Assembly: GCA_037442365.1 (NCBI GenBank)
Contig: JBBIQK010000002.1
Location: 1 to 64,000, forward strand
Direction: 5' to 3'
DNA from: GBS-DC sp037442365
GTDB taxonomy: Bacteria > Armatimonadota > Fimbriimonadia > Fimbriimonadales > GBS-DC
Length of the DNA stretch: 64,000 nt
Both the position numbers and the translations under genes were made by a program. Position 1 is the stretch's first letter; each line of letters starts with the position of its first letter. Positions 1-8,096 of the stretch are shown here, one piece after another. The notes beneath the pieces are model-generated. The model was not told the DNA's origin. It did no database searches and saw nothing but the letters and a program-made list of their open reading frames with translations.

Positions 1-222
1 GCGCGGAGCGCGCGCCTGCGCGGCAGGCTGAACGCCGTCTACGGACAGATGGGCAGCAACACGGGTCCCACCCTCGCGCAGGTCGCCTACTTCAACGAGG
101 TCAAGGCGGAGTTCGAGCAGGTGTACGGCTCGATTCGCGCCTACCTCACCACAACTGCCCCGCAGCTCAGCGAACAGCTCAAATCCAGCGGCATGCCCGC
201 GCTGCTGATAGGGGAACTGTGA
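1..222 (+). CDS. C-terminal end of a gene that begins before the window
   Basis: Frame 1 is open from the first base and stops at TGA 220-222, giving 73 residues that end in PALLIGEL. The part after residue 8 (LRGRLNAVYGQMG, then a helix rich in E, V and A) looks like the helical C-terminus found after the beta-propeller of large BNR/sortilin-like proteins. This is a weak impression because no propeller repeat is inside the window. A strong hairpin terminator follows 32 bases after the stop, so this is the last gene of its transcript. Confidence 0.6.
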   Translation, partial: ARSARLRGRLNAVYGQMGSNTGPTLAQVAYFNEVKAEFEQVYGSIRAYLTTTAPQLSEQLKSSGMPALLIGEL

Positions 223-254
223 GCCGCTGGGATACGCAAGACACTTCATGAGCA

Positions 255-285
255 GTCAGGGCGCGGTTCGCGCGCCCTGACTTTT
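255..285 (+). terminator. Rho-independent terminator
   Basis: An 11-bp perfect stem (GTCAGGGCGCG at 255-265 with its complement at 271-281), a 5-nt loop and TTTT at 282-285. It lies just after the partial gene and before the promoter of the next gene. Confidence 0.85.
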
Positions 286-297
286 GCGCATCATGGG

Positions 298-303
298 TAC
301 AAT
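298..303 (+). promoter_or_regulatory. -10 box of a probably leaderless promoter (UPF0175 gene)
   Basis: TACAAT preceded by GGG, ending 9 nt before the ATG at 313. There is no Shine-Dalgarno sequence in that gap. This is one of about a dozen such arrangements in the window. Confidence 0.55.
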
Positions 304-312
304 CGTATCACG

Positions 313-639
313 ATGGCAGCAGCGCGTTGGCTACTGGACGAAATAGCGAAGTTGTGGGAGATTCAGCCCGAGCGAGTCTCGGACGCACTCTCTCGCGCGC
401 TGGAAGCAGACCCTGAACTGCGCTGGGCGGTTGTAGTAGGCGCTTATCTGAACGAACAAATCAGCCTCTCGAAGGCGGCAGAGCTATTGGGGGAGGATCG
501 CTGGACACTCCAGGCAGAATTCCAGCGGCGCGGTATCCCTCTCCGTCTGGGAGCCTCAAGTTTTGAGGAACTTCAGGCTGAAGTCGAGAGCTTAGTGACT
601 TATGCGGGCGACCATCCAGAAAACTCCGAATGTCCGTAA
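313..639 (+). CDS. UPF0175 family antitoxin-like protein
   Basis: The 108-residue product has the UPF0175 core in its second half: YLNEQISLSKAAELLG, then DRWTLQAEFQRRGIPLRLG (about residues 45-80). Proteins of this family are small, putative DNA-binding antitoxins usually encoded beside PIN-domain proteins, and here a PIN-domain ORF follows directly. The N-terminal 40 residues are longer than the family core and resemble a substrate-specific extension. The ATG is chosen because a TACAAT box lies 9 nt upstream. Base composition is lower in GC than the neighbouring efflux operon, which would fit a mobile toxin-antitoxin pair. Confidence 0.75.
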   Translation: MAAARWLLDEIAKLWEIQPERVSDALSRALEADPELRWAVVVGAYLNEQISLSKAAELLGEDRWTLQAEFQRRGIPLRLGASSFEELQAEVESLVTYAGDHPENSECP

Positions 640-696
640 GTGCCTTCGTGTGTCGTCTCGAATAACTCCCAACCCGATCGCTGTATATCGGACATT

Positions 697-1185
697 ATGA
701 GAAACCGCTCATCATACATGTTGTTAGACACAACCGTGATTAATAACTTCTTACAAGCAGGTCGTGTGGATCTCTTACAACAGATTCAAATCCATATGTG
801 CGCCTGCCCTGCAGTACTGGAGGAAATCCAGGTCGGTATACACGGCGGCAAAGTCCCTCAAGGACCACTAGATTGGTTGTCGGTTGTGAATCTCAGTGTA
901 GACGAGAATGCCTACGCAATCAGATTGCGCAACCGCTTGGGCAAGGGCGAGTCTGAATCCATCGCTGTCGCACTTATGCGCCGCTGGCAGTTGGCAACCG
1001 ACGACCGCGATGCACGGCTTATTGCGAGACAGCTTCAGATAAGCACGACAGGCACCATAGGGATTCTCGCCCTCTGCACTCGCAATCATATTGTAAACTT
1101 GGAGCAGGCGAACGAAATATTAATGCGCATGGTGTCAGCTGGGTATTACGCGCCAGTGAGTCGTTTGGACGACCTTGTGCGCTAA
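697..1185 (+). CDS. PIN-domain (DUF3368-like) probable toxin
   Basis: The frame is open right after the antitoxin stop, but the conserved PIN start is LLDTTVINNFL. I therefore choose ATG 697, giving 162 residues; ATG 718 is equally possible, and a GTG at 640 seems too early. Acidic PIN residues are visible: the first Asp in LLDTT, Glu in AVLEEIQVG, Glu in GKGESESIA and Asp in ATDDRDAR. PIN proteins are Mg-dependent RNases, and in VapC-like systems the partner blocks the active site. The pairing with UPF0175 (one after the other, same strand) supports a toxin-antitoxin module. Activity is inferred. Confidence 0.75.
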   Translation: MRNRSSYMLLDTTVINNFLQAGRVDLLQQIQIHMCACPAVLEEIQVGIHGGKVPQGPLDWLSVVNLSVDENAYAIRLRNRLGKGESESIAVALMRRWQLATDDRDARLIARQLQISTTGTIGILALCTRNHIVNLEQANEILMRMVSAGYYAPVSRLDDLVR

Positions 1186-1203
1186 TGCTCCATACACAAG
1201 CAA

Positions 1204-1228
1204 GGGGCGACCCTACGCGGGTCGCCCC
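1204..1228. terminator. Hairpin between convergent genes
   Basis: Perfect 10-bp stem (GGGGCGACCC at 1204-1213, complement at 1219-1228) with a 5-nt loop. It sits in the 50-bp gap between the PIN gene (+) and the RND transporter gene (-). No T-run follows on either side, so it is only a possible bidirectional terminator. Confidence 0.5.
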
Positions 1229-1235
1229 CCAGTTC

Positions 1236-4200
1236 TCAACGCGGGGCGACCTCCTCTTCGTCGCGTTCGGCACGCTCGACAGCCGCCGTCTGCTCCACAG
1301 GAACCGCGCCGCGCCGCCAGATGAGCTTGCCCAGCCAGCGCGTGAAGTCGTCCATCACCGTGTAGGTACACGGGATGACCAGTAGGGTCAGTAGCGTGCT
1401 GACCGTGAGCCCGCCAATCAGCACGATGCCCAGCGGCGCGCGGAACTCCGAGCCGCGCCCGACCGCCAGCGCAATCGGCACCATCGCCAGCACCAGCGAG
1501 AGAGTTGTCATCAAGATAGGGCGCAGGCGCGTTTCGCCCGCCTCCAGCAACGCCTCGTCGCGCGGCAAGCCCCGTTGACGCAGCGTGTTGGCATAGTCCA
1601 CCAACAGGATGGCGTTCTTGCCCACGATGCCCACCAGCGCGATGATGCCAATCATCGAGATGATGTTCAGCTCGGAGCGGAACACAATCAGCCCCAGCAG
1701 TGCGCCTACCAGCGCCTGCGGCTGGCTGAACATGATGATGAACGGGTAGAGCCAGTTCTCGAACAGCGCGACCATCAGCAGGTAGACGAGGATAAGCGCG
1801 AGCAGCAGCGCCTGCGCCATGTAGACGCCCTCGCGCGCCATTACCTCGTTCTCGCCAAACCACACGGCGCGCACGCCCGGCGGAATCGCGTTCGCCTCCG
1901 CCAGCTTCGCGTCGATGACCTGGCGCATGTTGCCCGGCGTGTAGCCCGGCAGCAGGTTCGCCGTGACGGTGACGCGCCGCTGGCGGTCGGTGCGCTCGAT
2001 CTTGGTCGGTCCGTCGCCCAGCGCGACAGTCGCCACATCGCGCAGGTAGACGGGCGCGCCCTGCACATAGCCCACCACGAGGTCGTTCAGGTCGCTCTGC
2101 CGCTGGCGCTGGTCTTCGCGCAGGCGCACGCGAATGTCGTACTCCTGTCCGCCCTCGCGGTACTTCGCGCTCGTGTCGCCCTCGTAAGCGGTACGCAACG
2201 CGGCGGCTATCTCCGCGAGGCTCAGCCCCAGCGAGGTCGCCTTCTCGCGATCGACGCGCACCTGCAACTCTGGCTTGCCCGACGACCACGATAAGTCGGG
2301 GTCTTTGATGCCCGGAATCTGCGCGATGAGGTTGCGCACATTCGTTGCGGTTGCCAGCAGCGTTTCAGTGTCCTTGCCGACCAGCGCAATCTGGATGGGC
2401 GCGCCGAAGCCCCCGCCGCGAAAGCCCGACACGGCGTTCATGGTGATTTGCGCGCCCGGAATCACGCCCACCTTCTCACGCAGCTCGGCGACAATCTCGA
2501 TGTCGCGGCGCGTGCGCAACTGCTCATCGTGCTTCACCCAGAACATCAGGCTGTCCAGCAACGCTTTCTTTTCGTGCAGGGTGATCTGAAGTCCCGCAAA
2601 ACGCGGTCCCACATCGCCTGCGCCAAAGACGCCCGACGATAGTCGCCCCAGCCGCGTCGAGACATACTTCACTTCGGGAATAGACAGCGCGGCTTGCTCG
2701 ATGCGTTGCGCCACGCGGTCGGTCTGCTCCAGCGAGGCGTCAGGCGGCATCTCGATGGTCACGGTAATCAGCCCCTGATCCTGCGAGGGCGCGAAGCGGA
2801 ACGGCAGCAGCGGGCTGCCGCTGATGGCGGAGCCAATCACCAGCACAAACACGGCGACCAGCGCGCCATTCGCCGTCAGAATCACCAGCCAGCGATGGCG
2901 CAGCGACCACGCCAGCGTGCGCCGATAGCCCCGCTTGAGCGCGTTCAGGCGATTGTCGAACCATCGGAAAAAGCCGCGCGGCTCCTCCACTGCCTCGCCC
3001 CGACGATAGAGCCGACTCGCCAGCATCGGCGTTAAGGTGAACGACACAATCAGCGAGAACAGCACCGTCACCGCGACGGTCAACCCGAACGAGCGGAAGA
3101 ACTGCCCCGTAACGCCGCCCATAAAGGCAATCGGCAGGAACACCACCACATCGACGAAGGTGATGGTGACCGCCGCCAGCCCGATTTCGGTGCGCCCATT
3201 GTACGCTGCTTCCATCGGCTCCTCGCCCATCGACAGGTGACGGTAGATGTTCTCAATCACCACAATCGCGTCGTCCACCAGCACGCCCACCGCCAGCGAA
3301 AGCGCGAGCATCGTCATGAAGTTGATGGTGAAGCCGAAGAAATACATCGCGATGAACGCCGCGAAGAAACAGGTCGGAATCGCCAGCGAGACAATCAGCG
3401 CGCCGCGGATGTTATACAGGAACAGGTAGATAATCACCACCACGAGGAAAATCGCGATGCCGAGCGCGAGGCGCAGGTCTGCAAGGCTCTCCTTGACGGC
3501 GTCCGCCTCGTCCTGCGTGACGGTGAACTTCAGGTCGGGGTATTCGCTCTGGATGCGGGCAATCTGCTGGCGCACGCCCTCCGAGACCTCAATCGCGTTG
3601 CCGTCGCTGGTCTTCTGGATGACCAACGTGACATCCTCTTTGCCGTTGACGCGGGTGACCTCCGTGCGTTCGACCACGCCGTCGCGCACCGTCGCGACAT
3701 CCTTGAGGCGGATCACACTACCGCTTCCCATCGGGTTGCGGTTATTCGGCAGGAAAATCTCCAGTGCGCGCAGTTCCTCAATCGAGGCGAACTCGCCCAG
3801 CAGGCGCACATTGTAGTCGCGTTCGCCCTCGGTGATGCGTCCCGCGGGCACATTCAGGTTCGCGCCCTGCAGCGTGCGCACAATCGTGTTGATGGACAGC
3901 CCGTAGGCGTTCAGCCGCTGCTTGTCCACCAGCACCTGAATCTCGCGCTTCTCGCCGCCTGCCACCGCCACGCCCGCCACGCCGGGCACGCTGGAGAGGC
4001 GATCCTTGATGAAGTTATCCGCGAGGTCGCGCAGCTCGTAGGCGGGGCGGTTGCCCGTCAGCGAGAGGTACATCGTCGGCTGCGACTGCGTATCGAGCTT
4101 GAGAATGGACGGGCGTTCCGCACCGTCGGGCAACTGGTCCAGAATCGTGTTCAACTTCGCCTGCACATCGAGGTAGGCGTCCGACAGGTTCGTGCCGATA

Positions 4201-4487
4201 TTGAACTCCAGCACCACCTGCGAGAGGCTGAACTGCGAGGTCGAGCTGATCTGGCGCAGTCCCTCCACGCCCGCCACCGCGTCCTCGATGGGCTTGGTGA
4301 TGAGCGCCTCCACCTCTTCCGGCGACGCACCGGTGTACGCCGTGACCACCGTAATCACGGGGAAGTCCACCTTCGGCTGCAGCTCGACCTGCATGCGCCC
4401 CAGCGCGTAGTAGCCCAGCACGAGTATGGCGACCACGAACACCATGATGGTGACGGGTCGGTTCAGAGCCAATCGGGTCATCCACAT
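1236..4487 (-). CDS. RND-family efflux transporter permease (AcrB/HAE1-like)
   Basis: At 1083 residues this is a full-length resistance-nodulation-division pump. The N-terminal helix (about 11-30) is followed by the first periplasmic porter domain. TM4 carries the proton-relay pair in GVLVDDAIVVIEN (Asp405, Asp406). The second half repeats the layout, with NAILLVDYAN near residue 980. The protein would sit in the inner membrane and drive drug or lipophile export using the proton gradient. It is the last gene of a tetR-tolC-hlyD-RND operon, 12 bp after the adaptor gene, and is preceded by a GGAGG-like site. The substrate cannot be read from the sequence. Confidence 0.93.
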   Translation of the reverse strand: MWMTRLALNRPVTIMVFVVAILVLGYYALGRMQVELQPKVDFPVITVVTAYTGASPEEVEALITKPIEDAVAGVEGLRQISSTSQFSLSQVVLEFNIGTNLSDAYLDVQAKLNTILDQLPDGAERPSILKLDTQSQPTMYLSLTGNRPAYELRDLADNFIKDRLSSVPGVAGVAVAGGEKREIQVLVDKQRLNAYGLSINTIVRTLQGANLNVPAGRITEGERDYNVRLLGEFASIEELRALEIFLPNNRNPMGSGSVIRLKDVATVRDGVVERTEVTRVNGKEDVTLVIQKTSDGNAIEVSEGVRQQIARIQSEYPDLKFTVTQDEADAVKESLADLRLALGIAIFLVVVIIYLFLYNIRGALIVSLAIPTCFFAAFIAMYFFGFTINFMTMLALSLAVGVLVDDAIVVIENIYRHLSMGEEPMEAAYNGRTEIGLAAVTITFVDVVVFLPIAFMGGVTGQFFRSFGLTVAVTVLFSLIVSFTLTPMLASRLYRRGEAVEEPRGFFRWFDNRLNALKRGYRRTLAWSLRHRWLVILTANGALVAVFVLVIGSAISGSPLLPFRFAPSQDQGLITVTIEMPPDASLEQTDRVAQRIEQAALSIPEVKYVSTRLGRLSSGVFGAGDVGPRFAGLQITLHEKKALLDSLMFWVKHDEQLRTRRDIEIVAELREKVGVIPGAQITMNAVSGFRGGGFGAPIQIALVGKDTETLLATATNVRNLIAQIPGIKDPDLSWSSGKPELQVRVDREKATSLGLSLAEIAAALRTAYEGDTSAKYREGGQEYDIRVRLREDQRQRQSDLNDLVVGYVQGAPVYLRDVATVALGDGPTKIERTDRQRRVTVTANLLPGYTPGNMRQVIDAKLAEANAIPPGVRAVWFGENEVMAREGVYMAQALLLALILVYLLMVALFENWLYPFIIMFSQPQALVGALLGLIVFRSELNIISMIGIIALVGIVGKNAILLVDYANTLRQRGLPRDEALLEAGETRLRPILMTTLSLVLAMVPIALAVGRGSEFRAPLGIVLIGGLTVSTLLTLLVIPCTYTVMDDFTRWLGKLIWRRGAVPVEQTAAVERAERDEEEVAPR

Positions 4488-4499
4488 AGCGTTGCCTCC

Positions 4500-5963
4500 T
4501 TACTGTTCCAGCACGCGCACGGGTTGCCCGTCGCTGAGCAGGTCCTGTCCGCGCGTGACGACGGTCTCGCCTGCGCGCACGCCCTCCGCGTAGACGACCT
4601 CCGTGTTGGTCGCAATCACCTTCAGCGTGCGCTGTTTCGCGACGCCGTTTTCGATAACGAACACGCGCGTGATACCGCCCTTTTCTAACAGGGCGAGCTT
4701 GGGCGTGAGCGGCACATTTTTGAATTCGCGTATCAGGATTTCACCGCGTGCGAAGAGTCCTGTCTTGAGCGGCAGGTCGCTGGGGTTGGTGAGGCTCACG
4801 CGGATGCGCAGGTTGCGCGCCTGGTCGGCGACGGCGGGGTAGATGGCTTCGATGCGCGCGTTGAAGGCGCGGTCGGGGAAGGCGTCCACACGCACGGAGA
4901 CGGGCATCCCGACGCGCACGGAGCGCAGCAGCACTTCGGGCAGCGTGCCCTCAAAGTAAAGCCTGTCGAGCGACACGATTCGCGCCACGGGCGTGCCCGC
5001 GCCTGCGACAACGCCCACTTCAGCCAGACGCTGAGCGACCACGCCATCGAATGGGGCGCGAATCACAGTATCCGCGAGTTGCTGGCGCAGCAGGGCGAGG
5101 TTCGCCTGGGCTTGCTGGAGCGCGGCGCGTGCGGCTTCCACACGGCGCTGCGCCACTTCGTCCTGCGCTTTGCCCAGCGTCGCCTGACGATACGCCTCCT
5201 CTGCCTGACGCACGGCTTGCTCGGCGGCTTCAATTTCTTCCCGACGCGGTCCCTCGCGCACGAGGCTGAGCGCCTCTTCCGCCTGACGCAGTTGCGCGCG
5301 CGCCGCCTCAAAAGCCGTCTGCGCCGAGTCGAGCTGCTGCTTGGGGATTGCGCCCTGCTGATAGAGTTGCTGGGCGCGTTCGTAGTTGGCGCGGGCGAGT
5401 TCGAAGTTCGCGCGGGCGGCGGCGACCGCCTGCTCCGCCTGCTGACGCTCCTGCGGACGCGCGCCTGTCTGCAGCGCTCGCAGGCGGGCGCGCGCCGACT
5501 CCAGCGCAGCTTTCGCGGCGCGAATCTGCGCGTCCGTCTGGTCGGGCTGCGTGCGGGCGGTAATCTCCGCCTGACGCAGGTTCGACTCCGCCGCGCGCAC
5601 CGCCGCCTCCGCCTGCCGAATCTGCAGGTTCAAGTCGGTCGCATCCTGCACCGCCAGCACATCCCCCTTGCGCACGCGCTGCCCTTCCAGCACGGGCGCC
5701 TCGATAATCCTGCCCCCCAGCTTGGTCGCGACGGTCGTGTCGTTGTACGATTGCAGTTCCCCCGTGACCGAGGCGGTCTCGAACAGATTGCCCGATTCGA
5801 TGGTAGCGACGGCGACGGCGACGGCAGCGGCTTCGTTGGCTTGGGCTTGCGGTGCAGGCGCGCCGCCATTGCCTCCACGCCCACACCCTGCCATCACGAT
5901 CGCAAGCGATGCAACCATCGATACGATACTGTACTGGCTCCATCGTCGAGTGTCGGATTTCAT
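4500..5963 (-). CDS. HlyD/MFP-family periplasmic adaptor lipoprotein of the RND pump
   Basis: The 487-residue adaptor links the inner-membrane pump to the outer-membrane channel. The start at 5963 (MKSDTRRW) has GGAGG 6 nt upstream; an earlier ATG at 5978 would place that ribosome site inside the gene. A hydrophobic leader ends in the lipobox IVMAGC (Cys27), so it is probably a lipoprotein. After a first lipoyl half (TTVATKLGGRI) comes an unusually long Ala/Gln/Glu-rich coiled-coil hairpin (about 110-290), then the second half IRAPFDGVVAQRL, a beta-barrel and a membrane-proximal domain. The long hairpin is typical of adaptors that reach a TolC-type channel, which is encoded directly upstream. 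Confidence 0.9.
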   Translation of the reverse strand: MKSDTRRWSQYSIVSMVASLAIVMAGCGRGGNGGAPAPQAQANEAAAVAVAVATIESGNLFETASVTGELQSYNDTTVATKLGGRIIEAPVLEGQRVRKGDVLAVQDATDLNLQIRQAEAAVRAAESNLRQAEITARTQPDQTDAQIRAAKAALESARARLRALQTGARPQERQQAEQAVAAARANFELARANYERAQQLYQQGAIPKQQLDSAQTAFEAARAQLRQAEEALSLVREGPRREEIEAAEQAVRQAEEAYRQATLGKAQDEVAQRRVEAARAALQQAQANLALLRQQLADTVIRAPFDGVVAQRLAEVGVVAGAGTPVARIVSLDRLYFEGTLPEVLLRSVRVGMPVSVRVDAFPDRAFNARIEAIYPAVADQARNLRIRVSLTNPSDLPLKTGLFARGEILIREFKNVPLTPKLALLEKGGITRVFVIENGVAKQRTLKVIATNTEVVYAEGVRAGETVVTRGQDLLSDGQPVRVLEQ

Positions 5964-5977
5964 AGTTTCCTCCCACA

Positions 5978-7291
5978 TTACAAGCGTGTGTATTGCGTAT
6001 CGATAGCGCCCACGGCGCGCAGCAGCGCGGCGTAGGCGTCCAGATAGTCAAACTGGGCGTTCACGAGGTTCGTCTGCGCCTGCGTGAAGGCGAGTTCCGC
6101 ATCGCTGATTTCGAGCTGGGGCGAGACGCCCGCCTCGAAGCGCACGCGCGCCAGTCGCAGCGCTTCCGTCGCCTGCTCCAGCCCCTTCTGGGCGACCGCG
6201 AGCCGTTTCTGGGCGTCCTGCAGGTTCAGGTACGCCTGGCGCACCTCTAAGGCGACGCCCTCTTTCGCCTGTTGCAGGCGCAGCTCGGCGATTTGCAGCT
6301 CGTCGCGCGCCTGCGCCTCACGCGCGCGCGTAATCCCGCCGTCCCAAATGGGCACTGACAGCACAGCGACGCCCGTGTAGGTCTCGCGGCGCGGGTTGAA
6401 CGGCGAAGTGTTCAGGTTGAAGTCCGCCTGCCCTGTCAGCACGATGCTGGGCAGGATGCCGCGTCGGGCGACCTGAATGTTCACCTGCGCCAGCTCCACG
6501 CCCCGTTGCGCGGCGAGGATTTCGGGACGATACTGATACGCCTGCTGGGTCAGCGTCTCCAGCGGTTCGGGCGTCAGTTCGGGTAGGCGTTCGGGCTTGA
6601 CCACCTGCACGGGCGTGTTCAGGTTGCGTCCCAGCAGGTTGTTCAGCGCGGCGGCGGCGAGTTCGCGCTGGTTGCGGGCGTTCAGCAGGGCTTGCTCGGC
6701 TTGCGCCACGGCGGTCTCCGCGCGCAGCTGGTCAAACTGCGCCGCGACGCCCGCCTCCACCTGCGCGCGTATCAGGCGCAGTCGCTCCTGCGCGTTGCGC
6801 AGCGCCTCTTCCGCCACGCGCACGAACTCGTCCGTGCGCGCCACGCCCTGATACGCCTGCACCACCTGCAAAATCGTGTCGTTGCGCGTGCGCTCCAGCT
6901 CTAGCTCGCTCAGGTTCAGCGTCACGCTCGCCGCGCGCACCGCCGCCCGCACAATCCCGCTGATGTCCACCACCTGCGTCAGCGTGATGCGCGCCGTGCG
7001 ATTCTCGAGGTTGCCCAGTCGCACGGTCTGCGGACCGAATCGCGCCTCGGCGACGCGGTCAAAACGGGTGTAGGTCGCGTTGCCCTGTATCGTGAAGTTG
7101 GCGTTGCTGCGCGCCTCGCGAAGCGCGTTGCGAGTCCGATCGACGCTCAGCGCGCTAATCTGCACTGCGCGGTTGTTTTTCAGTGCGAGCGACACCGCCT
7201 CCTGAAGCGTGAGCGGCTCGCCCGCCTGCCCATACGCGCCCGCCGCGGCAACCGCCGCCAGCCCAAGCCACAATCCCCTGCGTGCCTTCAT
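5978..7291 (-). CDS. TolC-family outer membrane efflux protein
   Basis: 437 residues with a cleavable signal peptide (MKARRGLWLGLAAVAAAGA) followed by LTLQEAVSLALKNNRAVQ, the standard opening of TolC-like channels. Two helical OEP repeats follow, rich in Ala, Gln, Leu and Arg. AAGG AGG lies 8 nt before the ATG. The start overlaps the stop of the tetR gene by 4 bp (ATGA), showing translational coupling. The product would be the trimeric outer-membrane duct for the RND pump and adaptor encoded next. Confidence 0.9.
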   Translation of the reverse strand: MKARRGLWLGLAAVAAAGAYGQAGEPLTLQEAVSLALKNNRAVQISALSVDRTRNALREARSNANFTIQGNATYTRFDRVAEARFGPQTVRLGNLENRTARITLTQVVDISGIVRAAVRAASVTLNLSELELERTRNDTILQVVQAYQGVARTDEFVRVAEEALRNAQERLRLIRAQVEAGVAAQFDQLRAETAVAQAEQALLNARNQRELAAAALNNLLGRNLNTPVQVVKPERLPELTPEPLETLTQQAYQYRPEILAAQRGVELAQVNIQVARRGILPSIVLTGQADFNLNTSPFNPRRETYTGVAVLSVPIWDGGITRAREAQARDELQIAELRLQQAKEGVALEVRQAYLNLQDAQKRLAVAQKGLEQATEALRLARVRFEAGVSPQLEISDAELAFTQAQTNLVNAQFDYLDAYAALLRAVGAIDTQYTRL

Positions 7292-7935
7292 TCGTTTGCC
7301 TCCTTAATCATTCGTTGCGGGTTCACAAAAGCGGGTTTGTAAAACGCCAGAATCCGCTCCACAATCTGCTCCAGCGATTCGTGTTCGCATTCCATCATCC
7401 ATTCCATCTGGCACAGGCGGTAAAGACGGATTGCCTGGTGCGCCAGCTCCTCTGCAGAGACATCGGTGCGGTACTCGCCCGTTTGCTGTCCCAGGCGGAA
7501 GCCCTGAACGGCGTACTCGGTCGCCTCGCGCACGATGTCCATCACCTGCGCGCGCAGCTGTTCGCTGTTGCACGCGGCGACCATCAGCGAACGGCTCACC
7601 AGCAGCGAGCGGGCGTCCCGACGGGCAATAAACAGCATCACCTGCCGCAGCACCTCCCACTGGCTGGGGGCGTTCTCTGGCTCCAGCGACTCCAGAAACT
7701 CGTACACTTCGTCCGCGAGGTCGCGCATGTAGGCATGCAGCAGGTGCTCTTTGGTTGGGAAGTAGGTAAAAAAAGTACCTTTGGCGACATCGGCGAGTTC
7801 AGTAATCTCCTCGACGGTCACCTGCTCGAACGGCTTCTGTTGCATCAACGCGAGGGCCGCCTCGATGAGGCGCTGGCGCGTCTCCTCTCGGCGGCGCTCG
7901 CGTCGACTCAGACGGGCTAACGATGGTTTGCTCAT
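7288..7935 (-). CDS. TetR/AcrR-family transcriptional regulator of the efflux operon
   Basis: 215 residues from ATG 7935 (MSKPSLARLSRRERRREETRQ); a TTG at 7959 would add eight residues. The N-terminal helix-turn-helix is clear (VTVEEITELADVAKGTFFTYFPTKEHLLHAYM, about 37-68). The rest is an all-helical ligand and dimer domain without recognisable motif. It is the first gene of the efflux operon. A near-perfect palindrome sits between the consensus -10 box and this start, so the protein probably represses its own operon until an inducer binds. The inducer is unknown. Confidence 0.88.
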   Translation of the reverse strand: MSKPSLARLSRRERRREETRQRLIEAALALMQQKPFEQVTVEEITELADVAKGTFFTYFPTKEHLLHAYMRDLADEVYEFLESLEPENAPSQWEVLRQVMLFIARRDARSLLVSRSLMVAACNSEQLRAQVMDIVREATEYAVQGFRLGQQTGEYRTDVSAEELAHQAIRLYRLCQMEWMMECEHESLEQIVERILAFYKPAFVNPQRMIKEANE

Positions 7936-7972
7936 AGTGCGTTCCAACCTCTTATCCAACGCTCTATAGGAT

Positions 7973-7998
7973 ACCGACGGTCAATCATGACCATCGGT
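7973..7998. promoter_or_regulatory. Palindromic operator, probably for the TetR regulator
   Basis: ACCGACGGTCA (7973-7983), 4-nt spacer, TGACCATCGGT (7988-7998): half-sites agree at 10 of 11 positions. It lies immediately downstream of the -10 box at 8003-8008, across the expected transcription start, where a bound dimer would block initiation. A further partial half-site (GGTCAGACGG) lies inside the promoter spacer. TetR binding is inference. Confidence 0.7.
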
Positions 7999-8002
7999 CA
8001 AG

Positions 8003-8032
8003 ATTATACCACAGGTCAGACGGATTTGTCAA
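8003..8032 (-). promoter_or_regulatory. Consensus sigma-70-type promoter of the efflux operon
   Basis: On the minus strand TTGACA (8027-8032) and TATAAT (8003-8008) are both perfect consensus hexamers with an 18-bp spacer, and the -10 is also extended (TGG before TATAAT). This is the strongest promoter I find in the window, in keeping with control by a repressor. Confidence 0.85.
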
Positions 8033-8096
8033 GGGCTACGCGCACCGATGGTACAATTCCCCCTCGGAAACGCCAAAATTTTCTGTGGAGACGCTC

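Noticed and set aside
3237..4688. 483-codon open frame on the plus strand, antisense to the RND transporter gene
   Set aside because: His/Arg/Glu-rich shadow typical of GC-rich antisense frames; the minus strand encodes a full RND pump with all motifs. The same applies to other long antisense frames, for example those opposite cheA, polB, fliF and the subtilase.
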